Below, in pieces: positions 1 to 6,145 of a stretch of DNA of 6,145 bases. Below the pieces are notes generated by a model. The model searched no databases. It saw only the letters and a program-made list of their open reading frames with translations, and was not told where the DNA came from. The stretch covers positions 1 to 6,145 of the forward strand of contig CALCGO010000306.1 of assembly GCA_937901055.1 (NCBI GenBank), in the 5' to 3' direction. The stretch comes from an uncultured Rhodobacterales bacterium (GTDB taxonomy: Bacteria; Pseudomonadota; Alphaproteobacteria; Rhodobacterales; Rhodobacteraceae). The position numbers and the translations under genes were made by a program. Every line of letters begins with the position of its first letter. The stretch's first letter is position 1.

Positions 1-2289
1 CAATTTGCCACGCACAATGCCCATACCGTGGCCGCCGTTCTGGAAATGGCAGGCGAGGCACAAGACTACGAGTTCCAGCGCCTCCACGGGATGGGGGAAA
101 ACTTGCATAGTATTATGATGGAACAAGCTAAAACACGTTGTCGTATATATGCGCCGGTCGGAGAGCATCGCGATTTGCTGGCGTATCTCGTGCGGCGTTT
201 GCTGGAAAACGGTGCGAACAGTTCGTTCGTGAACCAAATCGTCGATGAAAGCGTTCCTGCATCCGAAGTGGCGACAGACCCGTTTTTGCAGGTCGAGAAG
301 GATCGCGATGCGGTGCAAAACCCGGCTGTAGCAGCGCCTTCAGCGATATTTGGTATTGAGCGCAAGAATGCAAAAGGGTGGGATCTAACCGACACCAAGG
401 ATTTGGCCGACATCGAGGCCGCGCGCGCACCTCATCGTACGACGCGTTTTCATGCTGCGCCGATATTATCGGCGGAGGCAGTTGGGGCCGAAGTCGCGAA
501 TGTCTGTAGCCCGTATGATCCGAACGATATTGTCGGGACTGTTACGGCTGCTGCCACCGAAGATATCGAAAAAGCATTGGCAAACGCAAAGCCGTGGGCG
601 GCGAATGCGGAAACCCGCGCTGACGTTTTATATAAAGCATCAAATCTGTATGAAGAACATTATGGCGAGTTTTTTGCACTCGCGGCGCGCGAAGCGGGGA
701 AAATATTGCCTGATGCAGTCTCTGAACTACGCGAGGCTGTCGATTTTCTGCGATACTATGGGGAGCAGGCAAAGCAGCTTTCAGATTCAGCCTGCGGAAC
801 GATCGCCTGCATCTCGCCTTGGAATTTCCCGTTGGCTATTTTCACTGGTCAAATTGCCGGAGCGCTCGCGGCGGGCAATGCAGTCATCGCGAAGCCGGCT
901 GAACAAACACCGCTAATTGCCGCGCAAGCGGTTGCATTGCTGCATGAAGCAGGGGTCCCACGTGACGTGCTGCAATTGTTGCCGGGCGCAGGGCGCACGG
1001 TGGGGGCAGCCCTTTCCAGCGACCCACGAATAGATGGTCTGTGTTTCACGGGATCAACGCCAACCGCACAACATATCAACCTTAGCATGGCAAAAAGCCT
1101 TTCGCCTACCGCACCGCTTATAGCGGAAACAGGTGGATTGAACGCCATGATAGTCGATTCAACAGCGCTGCCTGAACAGGCAGTACGCGATATTTTGGTT
1201 AGCGCCTTTCAAAGTGCCGGGCAGCGGTGTTCCTCGTTGCGGGTGTTGTACCTTCAAGATGACATTGCGGCAGGCGTTTCCAAGATGTTGTTCGGGGCAA
1301 TGGACGAACTTCGTGCCGGAAACCCGTGGGATATATCCACGGACACAGGACCGATAATCGACGAACTTGCCGAGCGTAGATTTGCCGAATACATCGATGC
1401 GGCGCGGCGCGATGGTCGGTTGATGAAGCAACTAGCGGCGCATGGCAGTGGGCACTACATCCCGCCCACCGTACTTGAAGTAGGCGGAATCGGGGATTTG
1501 CATGAAGAAATCTTCGGGCCTGTATTGCATATTGCAACCTTCGCAACCGGCGAAATCGAGCAGGTTGTCGAAGACATAAACGCCAGTGGTTTTGGCCTTA
1601 CGTTCGGGGTGCACAGCCGTATTGATGACCGTGTTCAAGAATTCATCGACAAGCTCGCGGTTGGCAATATCTACGTAAACCGCAATCAGGTTGGCGCGGT
1701 CGTAGGCTCTCAACCTTTTGGAGGGGAGGGGCTCTCGGGGACGGGGCCCAAAGCTGGTGGACCGGAGTATCTGAGCAGACTGACGAAGATGAAGCGGGAG
1801 GTTTTCGCCGACCCCGATGATAGCCCTGCATTGCTGCAAGATGTTCAGAAGGCACTCGACAGGCTTAAACGTCCTAGCTCTATTCCGTTAGGGGCTGAGA
1901 CCCTGCCTGGGCCAACTGGTGAATCCAACCGCCTTAGCACTTTTGCACGGGGCAAAGTGTTGTGTCTTGGGCCTACGCTTGTCGCCGCCAACGCGCAAAA
2001 GGGTATTGCTGAAGCGGCCGGATGCACGGCCTTGCGTTTGGTTGCTGGTGGCGACATCACCGGTACGGCAACGGCCGAAGTCTTGCGGGAATTGTCCGGT
2101 CTTGGCGCCGTGGTTTATTGGGGCAATGAAGCAACAGCACGCGCATTCAGGACGGCCCTTGCGGAACGCGCCGGCCCCTTGATACTGTTGATAATGGACT
2201 CTGACCCTGCGCGCTTCACGTTAGAGCGGCACGTTTGCATCGACACGACTGCATCGGGTGGTAACGCGGAGCTACTGGCATCGGTTTAG
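1..2289 (+). CDS. putA: Bifunctional proline dehydrogenase / L-glutamate gamma-semialdehyde dehydrogenase PutA (5'-truncated by window edge)
   Basis: PutA oxidises proline to pyrroline-5-carboxylate with an FAD domain, then oxidises the semialdehyde to glutamate with an NAD+-dependent aldehyde dehydrogenase (ALDH) domain. The frame is open from base 1 (it begins QFATHNAHTVAAV), so the true start lies outside the window; 762 residues are visible. Numbering from base 1, residues 1-80 are the end of the proline dehydrogenase barrel, with YEFQRLHGMGE and the substrate-binding RRLLENGANSSF at 65-76. The ALDH domain follows: SPWNFP near 272-277, the general-base Glu 376 in AETGG, and the catalytic Cys 410 in SAGQRCSS. 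SQPFGGEGLSGTGPKAGG and GPTGES lie further on. The protein ends with a C-terminal ALDH-like segment and TTASGGNAELLASV, matching the conserved C-terminal motif of long (type B) PutAs, so the 3' end is complete. Whether an N-terminal DNA-binding domain exists cannot be seen. No catalytic residue is missing and no frameshift is visible. No strong terminator follows the TAG. Confidence 0.97.
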   Translation, partial: QFATHNAHTVAAVLEMAGEAQDYEFQRLHGMGENLHSIMMEQAKTRCRIYAPVGEHRDLLAYLVRRLLENGANSSFVNQIVDESVPASEVATDPFLQVEKDRDAVQNPAVAAPSAIFGIERKNAKGWDLTDTKDLADIEAARAPHRTTRFHAAPILSAEAVGAEVANVCSPYDPNDIVGTVTAAATEDIEKALANAKPWAANAETRADVLYKASNLYEEHYGEFFALAAREAGKILPDAVSELREAVDFLRYYGEQAKQLSDSACGTIACISPWNFPLAIFTGQIAGALAAGNAVIAKPAEQTPLIAAQAVALLHEAGVPRDVLQLLPGAGRTVGAALSSDPRIDGLCFTGSTPTAQHINLSMAKSLSPTAPLIAETGGLNAMIVDSTALPEQAVRDILVSAFQSAGQRCSSLRVLYLQDDIAAGVSKMLFGAMDELRAGNPWDISTDTGPIIDELAERRFAEYIDAARRDGRLMKQLAAHGSGHYIPPTVLEVGGIGDLHEEIFGPVLHIATFATGEIEQVVEDINASGFGLTFGVHSRIDDRVQEFIDKLAVGNIYVNRNQVGAVVGSQPFGGEGLSGTGPKAGGPEYLSRLTKMKREVFADPDDSPALLQDVQKALDRLKRPSSIPLGAETLPGPTGESNRLSTFARGKVLCLGPTLVAANAQKGIAEAAGCTALRLVAGGDITGTATAEVLRELSGLGAVVYWGNEATARAFRTALAERAGPLILLIMDSDPARFTLERHVCIDTTASGGNAELLASV

Positions 2290-2308
2290 AAATGTGCGCC
2301 CAACAATA

Positions 2309-2362
2309 ATCGGCATACTGTTGCAACGCTGGCATTCTCGGTTCGAATACTGAGCGGCCGAT
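2309..2362. repeat. Nested inverted repeats with a tRNA T-arm-like hairpin
   Basis: This 54-base stretch lies just past the putA stop. An outer perfect 6-bp inverted repeat (ATCGGC at 2309-2314, GCCGAT at 2357-2362) encloses the 8-bp palindrome GTTGCAAC (2320-2327) and a hairpin CTCGG-TTCGAATA-CTGAG (2337-2354). The hairpin contains GGTTCGAAT, close to the T-arm core of tRNAs. The element is too short for a tRNA, shows no anticodon arm and lacks a CCA end. No run of T follows, so it is not a standard intrinsic terminator. It could be a tRNA-derived scar, a protein-binding site or a chance structure. Confidence 0.3.
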
Positions 2363-2440
2363 ACCGTGCTGCCCATAACGCCTGAGGCTTTTAGGAAAAC
2401 AGCTCTGAAAGCTCTTTGTTAACGCTTTCAAGGAACCGCG

Positions 2441-2737
2441 CTGCGGCGACTGGACGAGTTGCGCGCTATCGCGAACGCTGCCGACAAATACAATGTGCCC
2501 GCCGTGCATGTAACGGGCGGCCAGCGCATTGATTTACTAGGTGTTCAAAAAGGTGACTTGCCCGATATCTGGGCCGATCTGAACGCGGCAGGAATGGTCT
2601 CGGGGCATGCGTATTCCAAAGGGCTTCGGACGGTTAAAACTTGTGTTGGTACGGATTTCTGCCGTTTCGGAACGCAAGACAGTACGGGTCTTGGCATCAA
2701 ACTTGAGAAAATTCTCTGGGGTACCCGACGTTGGTGA
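2441..2737 (+). pseudogene. nirB: Fragment of nitrite reductase (NADH) large subunit NirB
   Basis: The peptide is a recognisable piece from the middle-to-late part of assimilatory NADH-nitrite reductase NirB, which reduces nitrite to ammonia with siroheme and a 4Fe-4S cluster. Similarity starts at LDELRAIANAADKY and runs through VTGGQRIDLLGVQKGDLP, WADLNAAGMVSGHAYSKGL and RTVKTCVGTDFCRFGTQDS to GIKLEKILWG, then stops at a TGA soon after. The Cys-x5-Cys pair (bases 2642-2644 and 2660-2662) that supplies half of the cluster and siroheme ligands is kept. The partner Cys-x3-Cys motif that follows in intact NirB is absent. About 95 codons survive of a protein usually around 800 residues; the FAD/NAD part, the start and the C-terminus are gone, and no nirD or transporter follows. 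An in-frame TAA lies at 2420-2422. A second-frame peptide, PRCGDWT, just upstream of LDELR may be a frameshifted trace of the NirB segment before it. This is almost certainly a non-functional remnant. Confidence 0.87.
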
Positions 2738-2820
2738 TGTGGCTTGACGTTGCGGCGCGGTGCCTCAACGCTGACATTCATCTTTTAGGAAGCTTATGCG
2801 CATTGCAAGCTGGTCGACGA

Positions 2821-3369
2821 TCAATGATCAGCATTTTTCCATTTGACCGGGGTAACGTAAACGATTTCATCGTCAACACTTACCATCACATCGCCGTCCT
2901 GTATATTAACCTGCACCTTCATCGAACGACTTGCCAGTTTGGCCAATTCGCTGGTGACGGCCTCTGAAAAATTTATAACTTGAAGGTTATCAAATCGGGT
3001 GGTGCTGTTCTTAATCTTCTCCCACCACATCTCAGCTGTCCTGCCGCCGTAACAATAGACGATTACCTCGTTGGCTTTGCCACAGGACTGACGAACAACT
3101 TTCTCGCCCGGGAGTCCCAACGCCACCCACAGCTCAAGCTCACCACTTAAGCTTTTCTGCCAAATGTCTGGCTCATCATCCGTAGAAAGACCCTTTGTTA
3201 TTTCCAATTGCTCGTGGGCATTCAGTGCAAAAGCGAGAATACGCACCATTAACCGTTCATCTGTCTCTGACGGATGTTTGGCCACGGTCAGTTTATGCGT
3301 TTCATAATAGTGACGATCCATATCGGAAACGGAAAGTTCAACTTTATAAATGGTAGCTTTTTGCGCCAT
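2821..3369 (-). CDS. yaeQ: YaeQ family protein (PD-(D/E)XK nuclease-like fold)
   Basis: The 182-residue product matches the YaeQ family along its whole length, and E. coli YaeQ is about the same size (181). Signature stretches are MAQKATIYKVELSVSDMDR at the N-terminus, HPSETDERLMVRILAFAL (32-49), GLSTDDEPDIWQKSL (60-74), ELELWVALGLPGE (77-89) and YGGRTAEMWW further on. Structures of family members show a fold related to PD-(D/E)XK nucleases. No catalytic activity is firmly established, and an old link to RfaH-type transcription elongation was later questioned, so the role stays unknown. It should be cytoplasmic: no signal peptide or membrane segment is seen. The ATG at 3369-3367 is supported by an AGGGA ribosome binding site 6 bases upstream and by the family N-terminus. 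It stands alone, with degraded sequence on both sides, yet its frame is clean, which suggests it is still under selection. I see no convincing promoter or terminator. Confidence 0.95.
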   Translation of the reverse strand: MAQKATIYKVELSVSDMDRHYYETHKLTVAKHPSETDERLMVRILAFALNAHEQLEITKGLSTDDEPDIWQKSLSGELELWVALGLPGEKVVRQSCGKANEVIVYCYGGRTAEMWWEKIKNSTTRFDNLQVINFSEAVTSELAKLASRSMKVQVNIQDGDVMVSVDDEIVYVTPVKWKNADH

Positions 3370-3903
3370 GATTTGTCCCTGAGTAATGAAGATAGAGATA
3401 TCTAATGCGTCTGGTGACGATATGAAAGTAGATAAAAATGCCCGAATAAGGGGAGCCAGATTTCTATTGCCAAACTGTTGATTTAACGAGGCAAGTTAGC
3501 TGGCCCGTACCAACGACGACCACTATAGCCATCATCTCAAACCGTATGCCCGCATCAACACGCGTATTCTGATCATCATCGGTTTGGATGCGTGGCCAAT
3601 ATGGGATGCTCTTGAAACATTTCTTGTCGCGGCAGCAACACATGATCTTCATCGGCGAATCAACATGGATTCTTCAGGCCTGATGTTGCGAACAAGTTTA
3701 GCGAAATTGGGCGTAGAACTGCTCTTGAAACAATCGGAAATGCGACTGATGATATAGATCAATTCAAGATCAGAGCGGAGCAGTCATCTTTCTTGGTTAC
3801 CTAAAGGTCTCGAGCGTCGATCTGGATTGAGCAACCAAATCAGGAGAATGCAAAAGTAAGGTCATTGCTCCAGGCTTACACCGAGTTGCTTTGGCCGATT
3901 CAT
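3370..3903. other. Gene-poor spacer with coding-like traces
   Basis: No intact gene is recognisable between the yaeQ start and the end of the - strand membrane protein remnant. The first 100 bases or so should hold the yaeQ promoter, but no clear pair of -35 and -10 boxes stands out; TTGGCA (- strand, 3473-3468) has only a poor partner. A + strand frame is open from about 3500 to 3756 (roughly 85 codons) without recognisable similarity. A - strand frame at 3464-3652 is also open, but its product is Cys- and Val-rich and resembles nothing I know. Further right, around 3650-3830, two + strand frames read like parts of one protein (listed separately). The simplest reading is decayed former coding sequence. 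Confidence 0.5.
3658..3830 (+). pseudogene. Unrecognised coding-like remnant, possibly frameshifted
   Basis: One + strand frame gives GFFRPDVANKFSEIGRRT, then ALETIGNATDDIDQF and KIRAEQSSFLVT, ending at a TAA near 3800. Moving one frame over around 3780 continues as VIFLGYLKVSSVDLD before a TGA near 3828. Together these read like the C-terminal half of a soluble protein with an amphipathic helix and a hydrophobic strand, broken by a single-base shift. The charge pattern and mixed composition look more protein-like than the other frames here. I do not recognise the family, and there is no start codon with a ribosome binding site. The stretch may simply be chance, so this is a weak call. Confidence 0.22.
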
Positions 3904-4212
3904 TTACGCTAGTGCTACTATCAGAGCGCAAATAACTTTCACGACGCTGACCGGGGCCCAAAGCGCTCGCTCCTGCTTGCTTGGTGTTGCTAAGTTCGCC
4001 AACGCAGATAGTCCGACGAATACGACGACGATCCAAATTGCCCACGTTGATAAGTCGCTCAGGTCTTGCAAATAGATTCCAGCGCGGGCGGCTACAATAC
4101 CGCCCATAGCCAGCAAAATAGTGGCGTTGATAACCGACAAGATCCGTATTTTTGCCGGAAATTTTCCCGGATACTTGCCACCCATCGCCAAGTGCCCCCA
4201 AGCACTCTGAAG
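3904..4212 (-). pseudogene. N-terminally truncated small multi-pass membrane protein, function unknown
   Basis: On the - strand, SAWGHLAMGGKYPGKFP is followed by three hydrophobic segments. Counting from a possible upstream codon at 4305, these lie at about residues 55-75, 88-106 and 118-132, with ANLATPSKQERALWAPV between the last two. The protein ends ICALIVALA, TAA at 3904-3906. The pattern AWG-x2-A-x-GG-x2-PG-x2-P plus a late PS-x2-ER-x2-WAPV resembles a family of small uncharacterised four-helix bacterial membrane proteins that I know only as hypothetical. Those start with one more helix directly before AWG. Here the codons before it (LRVLLGKCYHPKIDLQ) do not form such a helix, so the first membrane segment seems lost at about 4205-4215. 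The frame does continue upstream to a TTG at 4305, so an altered N-terminus is possible, but no ribosome binding site is clear. No function can be given. Confidence 0.6.
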
Positions 4213-4221
4213 ATCAATTTT

Positions 4222-4382
4222 CGGGTGGTAACACTTTCCTAGCAATACTCGGAGCCGTCGCTGTAGTGGCAGTGGCGGCTGAAGGTGGGGGAGGGTATGG
4301 TGCAATAACAGATTATGACTGGGATTGGGACTATGAACTCATACAGTGTTGTGGTATTAGTGGCTCACCAGTAATGCTGTAA
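4222..4382 (+). pseudogene. Fragment with signal-like hydrophobic stretch, poly-Gly and DYDWDWDY motif
   Basis: This + strand frame reads TFLAILGAVAVVAVAAE, then GGGGYGAITDYDWDWDYE, and ends at a TAA at 4380-4382. The hydrophobic run looks like the core of an export signal, and the Gly-rich, Asp/Trp-rich part like the start of a small secreted or periplasmic protein. No ATG, GTG or TTG codon stands in frame close before the hydrophobic run; the nearest, a TTG at 4152, lies inside the opposite-strand membrane protein remnant. After DYE the sequence (LIQCCGISGSPVML) loses character. I read it as a piece of an exported protein gene whose start, and probably most of whose body, are lost. The assignment rests on composition only. 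Confidence 0.33.
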
Positions 4383-4420
4383 AATGATTGCCATCGAAGA
4401 CTGGAGTGAGGTTAGCGAGT

Positions 4421-6145
4421 ATGAATACCGTCATAACCTTTACGCGCCGAGCTCTATTGTTGATTTTTTTGGCAGGCGGAATTACGGCCTGTAAAGACAC
4501 TGGCGGCGACACTGGCGGCGACACTGGCGGGGGTAGCGGTAGTATCTTAGTATTTGGCACCACATCAGGGTTTGTCACAACTATTACAGCAGAAATTGAA
4601 GCGGTAGCCACTGACTTACGTAACAATTCAGCCAAATATTTAAAACAAATCATCCCGTTCAGTGGCTCAACAAGTTACTCTCTTGCGGCCATTAGAACAG
4701 AATATGCACATGCACTGGGGCTTAAGGGGAGCGGGCAGATTATCTCGATTAGAGATGCAGGATTCAACCCATCGCATGTCGAAATGCAAGGTAAGGTTTT
4801 GTACTTTGGTGTTGATGTTGGTTTTGAAAACATAACTTACGACGCGCACGGTACCGCCGTTGCAGGGCTCGCAGCCGGATCAGAGGATTTTGGCGAAACA
4901 CTGGGCGTTGCACCGGATGCCGCGCTACATCTTTCTTCGTGGTGGGATGAGACTGAAGCGCATGCTGTCAATCGCGCGATTGAGCTTGGTGCAATCGTCC
5001 AAAACAACTCCTGGGCATACGTTTGTGAGTTGCAAAGCCTGGGCGAATGTGGGGTAAATACTCCGGATAACTTAAACATAGTGACCGCAGAATACCTCTC
5101 TGCCCTCCAAGCGTACGCCGGTAATGTAGGCGTAGTTGTGTTTGCCATGTCTAATGAGACTGCTCAAACCCAAGCGACAGTTATGGCCGCACTCCCAATG
5201 TTTTACCCTGAACTAGAGGAGGGCTGGCTGGCTGTAATAAATCTTTCACGCGACTATGTGGCATCGATTGATGATTTTGATGATACAAATGTGCAACTTT
5301 GGTCAACTGGATGCTTTGAGGCAGCACGCTGGTGCATTGCGGCGGATGGTTTTTCATACGTTGCAACAGGCGATGGCAGTACCAGTAATGACCAATATAT
5401 TGTTGGTGATGGTACATCCTATGCTTCACCGAGAATTTCCGGAGCAATAGCCATATTGGCGGAAGCTTTTCCAAATCTTGCACCAACTGAGTTGCGAAAC
5501 CGGCTTCTTGCCACGGCTGACAATAACTTTTTCGACCCAACGTGGGCAACACTAGATGTGCTAGAGTTTTCCGGCGGTATTACTCACACTTATGACGAAA
5601 TCTATGGTCATGGGTTTGCTGATTTACGCGCAGCTTTGCTGCCAATAGGTGCTACCACAACGCTGAACAATAACAACAAGTCCTTTGAGGTCGGAGTAGT
5701 TGCACTAGCGGCAGGTGGCGCAAGTGGTGATGCAGTCATGCAAGCGATGTCGAAGATCGAATTACTGGCGACGGACCAAATGGGCGGCGACTTTGATGTC
5801 TCTGGAGTAAGCATTGCTTCGCAAATAATAATGGATAGTAGCCTGAATCAGGCGCTTTCGTCACTTGTAAAATCGGATCTTGGAGCAGAGAGGCGTAGCA
5901 GATCGTATATCCCTGATAGCGCTGAATACACGCAGGCACAGCCGTATGGCTCCCCTCAAGCTTATGGACGGGGGATGCGCCTTTTTGATGCTTATTCGGG
6001 TAACGAGTTTGAAATGCTGGTTGGAAATACCTTGGACGTATCGCTGATGTTGCCAATGCAGGGCGGTCGTGCGGCTGCAGTGGGCGTTACGCATACTTCA
6101 GAGATTGAAAATGGAGCACTTAAAGTTGGGCTTTCCAGCGTATTT
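4421..6145 (+). CDS. Subtilisin-like (S8) serine protease, predicted lipoprotein (3'-truncated by window edge)
   Basis: An uninterrupted frame of 575 codons runs from the ATG at 4421 to the last base. The start is backed by GAGG 9 bases upstream and by a lipoprotein signal: RR, a hydrophobic core, then lipobox ITAC with Cys24 as the lipidation site. A flexible linker of three DTGG units (26-37) follows. The protease domain spans about 90-400. Asp112 sits in ISIRDAGF, His143 in AHGTAVAGLAAG, the oxyanion Asn245 in FAMSNET and nucleophile Ser333 in GDGTSYASPRISGA. All three triad residues are present, though the Asp and Asn surroundings differ from the usual D-[ST]-G and GN-[DE]-G. Cys pairs 202/210 and 298/305 could form disulfides, fitting a location outside the cytoplasm. 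After YGHGFADLRAALLPIG (about 400-415) comes an extension of at least 155 residues, with LDVSLMLPMQGGRAAAVGVT near its visible end. It resembles the tail of alphaproteobacterial S8 proteases often labelled autotransporter-like. Likely role: surface or periplasmic protein cleavage; the substrate is unknown. Confidence 0.93.
   Translation, partial: MNTVITFTRRALLLIFLAGGITACKDTGGDTGGDTGGGSGSILVFGTTSGFVTTITAEIEAVATDLRNNSAKYLKQIIPFSGSTSYSLAAIRTEYAHALGLKGSGQIISIRDAGFNPSHVEMQGKVLYFGVDVGFENITYDAHGTAVAGLAAGSEDFGETLGVAPDAALHLSSWWDETEAHAVNRAIELGAIVQNNSWAYVCELQSLGECGVNTPDNLNIVTAEYLSALQAYAGNVGVVVFAMSNETAQTQATVMAALPMFYPELEEGWLAVINLSRDYVASIDDFDDTNVQLWSTGCFEAARWCIAADGFSYVATGDGSTSNDQYIVGDGTSYASPRISGAIAILAEAFPNLAPTELRNRLLATADNNFFDPTWATLDVLEFSGGITHTYDEIYGHGFADLRAALLPIGATTTLNNNNKSFEVGVVALAAGGASGDAVMQAMSKIELLATDQMGGDFDVSGVSIASQIIMDSSLNQALSSLVKSDLGAERRSRSYIPDSAEYTQAQPYGSPQAYGRGMRLFDAYSGNEFEMLVGNTLDVSLMLPMQGGRAAAVGVTHTSEIENGALKVGLSSVF
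4496..4531 (+). repeat. Three tandem 12-base units encoding DTGG
   Basis: GACACTGGCGGC occurs at 4496-4507 and 4508-4519, and as GACACTGGCGGG at 4520-4531. Each unit encodes Asp-Thr-Gly-Gly directly after the lipidated Cys and one Lys of the S8 protease precursor. It gives a flexible tether between the membrane anchor and the folded domain. Because the unit is a multiple of three, gain or loss of copies would change tether length without breaking the frame. Confidence 0.93.

Noticed and set aside
28..30. GTG at 28 as the start of putA
   Set aside because: The frame is open to base 1 and the residues before it (QFATHNAHT) are typical PutA sequence, so the gene starts outside the window.
2406..2430. 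Perfect 7-bp inverted repeat TGAAAGC / GCTTTCA with an 11-base spacer
   Set aside because: No T-run follows and the stem is A/T-rich, so it is a poor terminator. It may be chance or an operator that I cannot identify.
3464..3652. Open - strand frame of 62 codons, Cys- and Val-rich
   Set aside because: No known family resemblance and no start signal; it overlaps another open frame on the + strand, so it is probably chance.
3797..4201. Open - strand frame of 134 codons overlapping the membrane protein remnant
   Set aside because: It is Arg/Ser-rich, has no family resemblance, and shadows a frame with clear membrane segments and a recognisable pattern.
4349..4385. Possible promoter for the protease gene: TAAAAT at 4380-4385 as a -10 box, or TTGTGG with TAATGC
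   Set aside because: TAAAAT has no acceptable -35 at 17 bases, and the spaced pair has a weak -10. The evidence is too thin to list as a promoter.
4384..4485. A small + strand frame beginning MIAIEDWSEVSEYEY that overlaps the start of the protease gene in another frame
   Set aside because: It is only about 33 codons, has no clear ribosome binding site, and covers the start region and signal peptide of a much better supported gene.
1..6145. A new multi-gene defence or mobile system
   Set aside because: There is no transposase, integrase, CRISPR, toxin-antitoxin pair or nuclease-helicase group. The intact genes are a metabolic enzyme, a YaeQ protein and a protease with no visible functional link.

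Overview
The window looks like a chromosomal segment of a Gram-negative proteobacterium, most likely an alphaproteobacterium. The PutA sequence, the subtilase and the small membrane protein all read like alphaproteobacterial (Rhodobacterales-like) family members as I remember them. This is recognition from memory, not a database result. The left third, inside putA, looks richer in G+C than the right third.

Layout. (1) 1-2289 (+): the C-terminal two thirds of the bifunctional proline catabolic enzyme PutA, cut by the left window edge. (2) 2290-2440: a short non-coding gap with small inverted repeats, one of which resembles a tRNA T-arm. (3) 2441-2737 (+): an isolated piece of about 95 codons from the middle of the nitrite reductase large subunit NirB, with both ends missing. 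(4) 2821-3369 (-): an intact yaeQ gene. (5) 3370-4382: about 1 kb with no clearly intact gene. It holds an unrecognised, possibly frameshifted coding-like stretch on the + strand, an N-terminally truncated small membrane protein on the - strand, and a + strand fragment with a hydrophobic, Gly-rich, Asp/Trp-rich sequence that starts where the membrane protein breaks off. (6) 4421 to the right edge (+): a long open reading frame for a lipoprotein-type subtilisin-like (S8) serine protease with a complete catalytic triad and a C-terminal extension that runs off the window.

The genes do not form one pathway or operon. putA (proline to glutamate), yaeQ (function unknown) and the S8 protease (cell-surface proteolysis) each appear to be separate transcription units. 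The space between them holds gene debris, as expected of a segment shaped by repeated insertion, deletion and decay. I see no CRISPR array, complete insertion sequence, rRNA or intact tRNA, and no convincing new multi-gene system. The most useful observations are the stranded nirB fragment, the abutting opposite-strand remnants near 4,205-4,235, and the subtilase with its DTGG-repeat linker and non-standard active-site surroundings.
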